A stretch of DNA of 64,000 nt from DASXAI01 sp963798445. Its GTDB lineage: Bacteria; Actinomycetota; Acidimicrobiia; Acidimicrobiales; Ilumatobacteraceae. Position numbers and translations under genes: made by a program. Shown here piece by piece: positions 59,876 through 64,000 of this stretch. Every line of letters starts with the position of its first letter. Position 1 is the stretch's first letter. The notes under the pieces are model-generated. The model did not search any database. It saw only the letters and a program-made list of their open reading frames with translations, and was not told where the DNA came from. Location of the stretch: contig CAWCTH010000003.1 in assembly GCA_963798445.1 (NCBI GenBank), positions 310,001-374,000 of the forward strand, given 5' to 3'.

Positions 59876-60268
59876 TCAGCCGGCGTCTAGCGGTGGAGCA
59901 TCCGTTTCCGCGACCTCAATCCCGGTGACGAGGCTTCGGTAGACGGCAAGCAGGGCTCGCTTCTTCTCCAGTGTGAGGCGGGAATCGGAGCGAATCGCCG
60001 CTTCCGTGTCGTTCTCGTGGGTCGAGGCGTCGAGACCGTCGAGCCAGCCGGCGTAGGCCAACATCTCCTCGGCCCGTACGTTCAGCGCCACGCCGATGGC
60101 CCGCAGCGCACCGACGGTCGGATGATGCATGCCCCGTTCGAGTTTGCTCACGTAGGCATCGGACAAATCGGCCAGCCGTGCCAGTTCGCGCTGCGACAGC
60201 TCGGCCATCCGGCGTTGGGTGCGTATGAACGCCCCCAACGCCAGCGCCTGAGCGTCACTCCTGATCAT
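59876..60268 (-). CDS. XRE-family transcriptional regulator
   Basis: A 130-residue protein with an N-terminal HTH (LGAFIRTQRRMAELSQRELA, RLADLSDAYVSKLERGMHHP, TVGALRAIGVALNVRAEEML) and a helical C-terminal part (SRLTLEKKRALLAVYRSLVT) ending in an acidic tail. It lies just downstream of the phasin-like gene, 21 bases apart, on the same strand. By analogy to PhaR-type control of granule proteins it might regulate that gene, but no binding site is identified. Confidence 0.85.
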   Translation of the reverse strand: MIRSDAQALALGAFIRTQRRMAELSQRELARLADLSDAYVSKLERGMHHPTVGALRAIGVALNVRAEEMLAYAGWLDGLDASTHENDTEAAIRSDSRLTLEKKRALLAVYRSLVTGIEVAETDAPPLDAG

Positions 60269-60289
60269 GACGATCGGCGATCCGAACGA

Positions 60290-60667
60290 TCAACTGGCCT
60301 TGGTGGCCGTGCGGGGCTTGGCCGCCGTGCGGGCCTTGGCGGTCGTGCGTGGCTTGGCGGCCGTGCGGGGCTTGGCCGCCGCCTTGGGCGCCGTGGTGTC
60401 GTCGAGGCCGGTCCACACGCCCACGATGGCAGTAGCGAAGTCGCGGTTCGCCTGGGTGGACTTCGCCACGAAGTCGAAGTACCGGCTCACGGCGGCGTTC
60501 TGGTCGGGCAGCCGGTCGGCGAAGGGCACCTTCACCTTTGGAAGCTTCTCTACGAGCGACGCGATCTTCTTGTTGAGCTCGATCACCTGCTCTTGGTTCG
60601 CCTTCATCCGCTCGAGCGCCCAGTCTTGGGCCTTGGTGATCTGGTCGATGGCAGCGGTACTGGGCAT
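60290..60667 (-). CDS. phasin-like protein with Lys/Ala/Pro-rich tail
   Basis: A 125-residue protein. The N-terminal 95 residues are amphipathic helix (AIDQITKAQDWALERMKANQ, EQVIELNKKIASLVEKLPKV, YFDFVAKSTQANRDFATAIV), like polyhydroxyalkanoate granule phasins. The C terminus is a basic repeat (KPRTAAKPRTTAKARTAAKP), resembling histone H1-like DNA-binding tails; a granule-to-DNA linking role as in PhaM-type proteins is conceivable. ATG 60667 follows GAAAGGTG; the extended GTG start at 60676 lacks a site. Confidence 0.7.
   Translation of the reverse strand: MPSTAAIDQITKAQDWALERMKANQEQVIELNKKIASLVEKLPKVKVPFADRLPDQNAAVSRYFDFVAKSTQANRDFATAIVGVWTGLDDTTAPKAAAKPRTAAKPRTTAKARTAAKPRTATKAS
60303..60374 (-). 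repeat. four tandem 18-bp coding repeats
   Basis: Four units of 18 bp, imperfect, each encoding a KPRTAA-type hexapeptide in the tail of the phasin-like gene. A partial fifth unit follows. Unit number may vary between strains. Confidence 0.75.
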
Positions 60668-60838
60668 GAGAGGCACCTTTCGGGGGGATCGGGCACGGCC
60701 AATGGCTACATGCGCTGAAGCAAACGCCCTGCGTTGCTAACTATAGGACGCAGATCGTTGCTCCGGCAACCCCCCTGCCGCCCGACCCCTTGCCCGCCAC
60801 CCGCCATGAGCGCTTGGTTGTCGCGCGAGGCTGCCGGC

Positions 60839-61456
60839 GTGAGCATCGAGACGGCACGGATGACGCTGCGCCGCTTCACCGTCGACGATGCCGACGATCT
60901 GCTCGCACTCGACCTCGATCCAGCGGTCCGCCGCTTCGTCGAGGACGGCGAGCCCGTCAGCCGCGACGAGGCGCTGGCGACCATCGAGCACTGGCGCCGG
61001 TACGAGGGCACGCCGTGCTTCGGGTTCTGGGCCGCGATCGAGAACGAGACCGGACGCTTCCTCGGCTGGTTCCACTTCCGCGCCCACGAGGGCGCGCCCG
61101 CCGACGAGCCGGAGCTCGGCTATCGGTTGGTGTCGTCGGCGTGGGGAAAGGGCTACGGCACCGAGGGCTCGATCGCGCTGATCCACGACGGGTTCGCGAA
61201 CACGGCAATCACCCGCGTATACGCCGAGACGATGGCCCTGCACATCGGTTCACGGCGAGTGATGGAGAAGGCCGGCATGCGCCTGATCCGCGAGTTCCCC
61301 TCCGACTGGCCGGTGCGCATCGAGGGCGACGAGCACGGCGACGTCGAGTACGCCATCACTCGCGCCGGGTGGGAGTCCTCGCGACGCTTGCGCGGCGGCG
61401 AAGCCGACGAGATACATCTTGCCGAGTACGAAGAGCGGCTCCGGCGTCCCCCGTAG
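60839..61456 (+). CDS. GNAT-family N-acetyltransferase
   Basis: A 205-residue RimJ-type GNAT: IETARMTLRRFTVDDADDLL, then GFWAAIENETGRFLGWFHFR, ELGYRLVSSAWGKGYGTEGS with the acetyl-CoA binding turn, and YAETMALHIGSRRVMEKAGM. It would acetylate a small molecule or protein N terminus. GTG 60839 is chosen because GAGG precedes it; ATG 60806 is an alternative without a site. Confidence 0.85.
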   Translation: MSIETARMTLRRFTVDDADDLLALDLDPAVRRFVEDGEPVSRDEALATIEHWRRYEGTPCFGFWAAIENETGRFLGWFHFRAHEGAPADEPELGYRLVSSAWGKGYGTEGSIALIHDGFANTAITRVYAETMALHIGSRRVMEKAGMRLIREFPSDWPVRIEGDEHGDVEYAITRAGWESSRRLRGGEADEIHLAEYEERLRRPP

Positions 61457-62008
61457 CTCGCCACGCATGATCGCGGCACGGAACTCGTCGGGCGTCAGTG
61501 CGGTGAGCTCAACAGACGGTGCTCGCGTTGCACGGTGCGGCCCTTGTGGGCATGCGATCTCCCCGGATCGTTGCGCCCGCAACTGAAACGGTACGACGAC
61601 GCGCCGTCGTACGCAATGAACTCACGCGCAGTGGCACGGCGGCTACCTCCCATCCGATTCGCACGTCACGCTCCGGCGTCGCGCCTACCACGTTCAGGGT
61701 GGATGGGAGGGGCTGGACGCACCGCCGGGAGCCCCTCGAACCCGAAGAGGCGAAGTCAGCCAGGAAATACTCCTCGAAGGCCTTCGTGCGAAGTCTCGGC
61801 CATGACCGCCGGCGGGCCGACGGATTCGCAGAGCGGCGAACCGCCGCGCGTATGCAATGAACTTACGCGCTCCCAGAACCGGTCGGTCGCCGCCTCCAGT
61901 CCCTGCGAAGATTTCCTTGCGATCCCGCAGGGATTCCCAGCACCGGTCGTCTGGCGCAAGCATATTCGTGCGGACCGGCCGAGATGGTTCGTGACCTGCA
62001 CGTTTGTG
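61457..62008. other. intergenic region with no convincing gene
   Basis: About 550 bases between the GNAT gene and tRNA-Leu. Frames on both strands are Arg/Pro-rich and unconvincing; one minus-strand frame overlapping the GNAT end has a short protein-like run (VELTALTPDEFRAAIMRGEL) but no supporting start. Two near-identical 19-base segments, ACGCAATGAACTCACGCGC (about 61612-61630) and ATGCAATGAACTTACGCGC (about 61852-61870), form a direct repeat 240 bases apart. Confidence 0.4.
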
Positions 62009-62092
62009 TGTCGGAGGGGGGACTTGAACCCCCACCCACTTGCGTGGACTAGGCCCTCAACCTAGCGCGTCTGCCTTTTCCGCCACTCCGAC
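62009..62092 (-). tRNA. tRNA-Leu (anticodon GAG)
   Basis: An 84-nt class II tRNA. The acceptor stem is GTCGGAG with CTCCGAC, the anticodon stem-loop CTAGG-TTGAGGG-CCTAG places GAG in the anticodon, a long variable arm follows (TCCACGCAAGTGGG) and the T arm GGGGGTTCAAGTCCCCC contains TTCAAGT. The discriminator is A and CCA is not encoded. The long variable arm and GAG anticodon define leucine. Confidence 0.95.
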
Positions 62093-62119
62093 GTGGGATC
62101 GAAACTCTAGCGCGAGGCC

Positions 62120-62356
62120 TCAGGTGAGCAACAGGCCCAGGCCCACGGTCGAGAACATCCAGACGGTGGCGAAGACGAACGTGATCCGGTTGAGGTTGCG
62201 CTCGGCGGCCGTGGATCCGAGGCCGGCCCCGCCGCCACCGCCGAACATGTCCGAGAGGCCGCCGCCCCTGCCGCTGTGCAGCAGGATCCCGCCGACCATG
62301 GCGAAGGTGGAGACCACCCAGACGATGCCGGTGAGCAAGGTCACGAGGCTGTGCAC
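62120..62356 (-). CDS. secG: preprotein translocase subunit SecG
   Basis: A 78-residue protein with two membrane helices (TLLTGIVWVVSTFAMVGGIL and RITFVFATVWMFSTVGLGLL) joined by the Gly-rich loop HSGRGGGLSDMFGGGGGAGL, then GSTAAERNLNR, the SecG signature. It is part of the SecYEG channel. GTG start at 62356. It lies directly upstream of tRNA-Leu on the same strand, so the tRNA may be co-transcribed. Confidence 0.93.
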   Translation of the reverse strand: MHSLVTLLTGIVWVVSTFAMVGGILLHSGRGGGLSDMFGGGGGAGLGSTAAERNLNRITFVFATVWMFSTVGLGLLLT

Positions 62357-62496
62357 GGCGAGGCACGCTACCAGCGCCGTCGACTCGAACTGGGGTCACC
62401 GTCGCCCGCACGACCGCCCACGGTCGGCGGCTGTGTCACGCAGATCAAGATGAATTCGGGATCGACGTCACACAAGCGACCCCGCGGCGCCACCCG

Positions 62497-62577
62497 CCCG
62501 CCATACGAGCGCCACCCGGCCCGCCCGCCCGCCATACGAGCGCCACCCGGCCCGCCCCCCCGCCATACGACCGCCCA
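62497..62577. repeat. 31-bp tandem repeat, about 2.5 copies
   Basis: Units beginning CCATACGAGCGCCACCCGGC at 62501 and 62532, and a partial third at 62563 (CCATACGACCGCCC), repeat with a 31-bp period. The region lies between the start of secG and the end of the ABC-transporter gene and is very C-rich on the plus strand. No gene is likely in 62357-62702; the secG promoter must be here. Confidence 0.8.
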
Positions 62578-62702
62578 CCGTCAAAGGACCGCCCACCGCC
62601 GACGGCCGCCCCACGCCTACACGACACGCAGCGCCAAGGGCGCGCCGCCCGCACCCGACCGAGAGCCCCATGCCCGAACGACAAACGACCGCATCGGCCG
62701 GG

Positions 62703-63713
62703 CTACACGACGACGGCGACCTCGGCGAAGTGGCAGGCCGACGGGTGCGAGTGACCGCGGTTGATCAGCTCCGGCTCCTGCTCGGCGCAGATGTCCTGGG
62801 CCTTCCAGCACCGGGTCCGGAAGTGGCACCCCGACGGCGGGTTCACCGGCGAGGGCACGTCGCCCGTCAGCACGATCCGCCGCCGCTGGCGCTCGACCTT
62901 CGGGTTCGGCACCGGCACGGCCGACAGCAACGCCTGCGTGTAGGGATGCGTCGGCTGGCTGTACACGTCGTCGCGGGGACCGATCTCCACGATCTTGCCG
63001 AGATACATGACGGCAACGCGATCGGAGATGTGGCGAACCACCGAGAGATCGTGGGCGACGAACAGGTACGCCAGACCGAGGCGCTCCTGCAGATCCTCCA
63101 GCAAGTTGACCACGCCCGCCTGCACCGACACGTCGAGCGCCGATACCGGCTCGTCGAGCACGACGACTTCGGGGTCGAGCGCCAGCGCCCGCGCCACACC
63201 GATCCGCTGGCGTTGACCACCGGAGAACTCGTGCGGGAACCGGTTGCCGTGCTCGGGGTTGAGGTCGACCAGCCGCAGCAGCTCGGCGACCCGGTCGCGG
63301 CCCCCCTTGGAGTACAACCCGTGCACCTTCAACGGCTCGGCGATGATGTCGTTCACCGGCATCCGTGGGTTCAGCGACGCGTAGGGATCCTGGAAGACGA
63401 TCTGCAGCTGGCGACGAACAGGGCGCATCTCCCGGTTCGACAGCGCCGTCAGCTCCCGGCCCCGGAACTTCACCGATCCGGATGTGGGTCGTTGCAACTG
63501 CAACACTGCTCGGGCCGTCGTGGACTTGCCACAGCCAGACTCGCCGACCAGCCCGAGGGTCTCGCCCGGGTAGAGGTTGAAGCTCACGCCGGAGACGGCC
63601 TGGACCTGGCCGACGACCTTGGGCACCAGCCCGACGCCGCGAATCGGGAAGTGCTTCACCAAGTCGCGCACCTCGAGAATCGGCTCGGGCCGCGAACCGT
63701 TCTCGCTCACCAC
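62703..63713 (-). CDS. oppF: oligopeptide ABC transporter ATP-binding protein (OppF-like)
   Basis: A 336-residue ABC ATPase: Walker A GLVGESGCGKSTTARAVLQL, Q-loop IVFQDPYASLNPRMPV, signature HEFSGGQRQRIGVARAL, Walker B EVVVLDEPVSALDVSVQAGV, and the H-loop LFVAHDLSVVRH. The C terminus has the oligopeptide-permease motif with cysteines (GCHFRTRCWKAQDICAEQEP). It pairs with the OppD-like ATPase encoded just upstream. GTG start at 63713 (or 63710); upstream frame is not family-like. Confidence 0.92.
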   Translation of the reverse strand: MVSENGSRPEPILEVRDLVKHFPIRGVGLVPKVVGQVQAVSGVSFNLYPGETLGLVGESGCGKSTTARAVLQLQRPTSGSVKFRGRELTALSNREMRPVRRQLQIVFQDPYASLNPRMPVNDIIAEPLKVHGLYSKGGRDRVAELLRLVDLNPEHGNRFPHEFSGGQRQRIGVARALALDPEVVVLDEPVSALDVSVQAGVVNLLEDLQERLGLAYLFVAHDLSVVRHISDRVAVMYLGKIVEIGPRDDVYSQPTHPYTQALLSAVPVPNPKVERQRRRIVLTGDVPSPVNPPSGCHFRTRCWKAQDICAEQEPELINRGHSHPSACHFAEVAVVV

Positions 63714-63756
63714 GAACCCGTCACGGCGAGACTGAGGCAACCACGGCGATTGGGCG

Positions 63757-64000
63757 TCATACCTCGCTCGTCGCCCTGAACAGCACCGTGGGATCGTCGT
63801 ACGCGGCGAGCTCGTCCCAGTGCAGGCAGGCCGCTTGGTGCTCGACGGACTCGGTGGGGCCGAGGGGCGGCTCGGCGACGAGACAGTCCTCTTGCACGAG
63901 CGGGCACCGCGGCGAGAACGGGCACCCCGGCGCCATGCGGATGAGCGACGGAGGGGCACCGCGGATGGGCGTGAGCCGCCCTCCCCCGCCGTCGACACTG
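63757..64000 (-). CDS. oppD: oligopeptide ABC transporter ATP-binding protein, C-terminal part (OppD-like, partial)
   Basis: The frame enters from the right edge and encodes the last 80 residues: LTPIRGAPPSLIRMAPGCPF, SPRCPLVQEDCLVAEPPLGP, then ESVEHQAACLHWDELAAYDD. The cysteine-containing PGCPFSPRCP motif is the C-terminal oligopeptide-permease signature of OppD. It ends at TGA 63757-63759, 43 bases before oppF. Confidence 0.85.
   Translation of the reverse strand, partial: SVDGGGGRLTPIRGAPPSLIRMAPGCPFSPRCPLVQEDCLVAEPPLGPTESVEHQAACLHWDELAAYDDPTVLFRATSEV

Noticed and set aside
60303..60374. CRISPR-like or regulatory repeat
   Set aside because: The 18-bp units are in frame and encode the KPRTAA tail of the phasin-like protein.
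61250..61582. Minus-strand gene overlapping the GNAT end
   Set aside because: Only a short protein-like stretch; it overlaps a well-supported GNAT and has no credible start site.
62497..62577. CRISPR array
   Set aside because: The repeats are contiguous with no spacers and only 2.5 copies; no cas genes in the window.

Overview
This is a high-GC window from an actinobacterial-type chromosome. The mix of an F420/split-barrel-type protein, a WS/DGAT-type acyltransferase, LAL-type and NarL-type regulators, PRC-barrel proteins and a phosphotriesterase-family enzyme suggests Actinomycetota, possibly Acidimicrobiia. The class-level placement is an inference from gene content; no rRNA or ribosomal protein is present.

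The centrepiece (about 20.7-39.7 kb) is an extracellular contractile injection system (eCIS): a headless, phage-tail-like machine. A long minus-strand operon runs from a DUF4255 tail-terminator-like gene (39674) through two sheath proteins, two tube proteins, small assembly proteins, a LysM baseplate protein, a gpD-like hub, a gp5/V-like spike, a PAAR tip, gp25, two large baseplate-wedge proteins, tail protein I and a fibre. It ends in small accessory genes and a DUF4157 protein (22760). Most genes overlap by 4-8 nt. The eCIS AAA+ ATPase is encoded convergently and shares its stop-codon bases with the DUF4157 gene. No capsid, portal, terminase, integrase or lysis genes are present. No conventional tape-measure gene is evident. 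The operon 3' end carries the best cargo candidates, two of which share an N-terminal LQxxxGNxAVAxxxxR-like motif.

Left flank (0-20.5 kb): a frameshifted LAL-type regulator, alpha/beta hydrolases (one internally deleted), an NmrA-like oxidoreductase, catalase plus hemerythrin, three overlapping PRC-barrel/membrane genes, a TesB thioesterase, cupin and SnoaL proteins, a phosphotriesterase homologue and a cysteine-less DksA relative. A split gene follows whose parts together would encode peptidoglycan-binding repeats, a beta-propeller and a KAP-type membrane NTPase. A split tandem CoA-transferase comes next.

Right flank (40-64 kb): gene debris beside the eCIS promoter side, a Thr/Pro-rich exported protein, a glycogen-debranching enzyme and a glycosyltransferase (both frameshifted), a TIR-domain remnant, a phospholipase-C-like phosphoesterase, a frameshifted polytopic membrane protein, and a response regulator divergent from a STAS protein. 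An IS21-family insertion (52629-54968) has matching ends and a 5-bp target duplication. After it come a decayed quinone oxidoreductase, a frameshifted acyltransferase, an SDR, an XRE regulator, a phasin-like Lys/Ala/Pro-rich protein, a GNAT, tRNA-Leu(GAG), secG and the start of an oligopeptide ABC transporter operon.

About a dozen flank genes carry single-base frameshifts, stops or deletions, mostly in G/C runs, while the eCIS structural genes are all open. Whether these are real decay or assembly error cannot be settled from the sequence alone.
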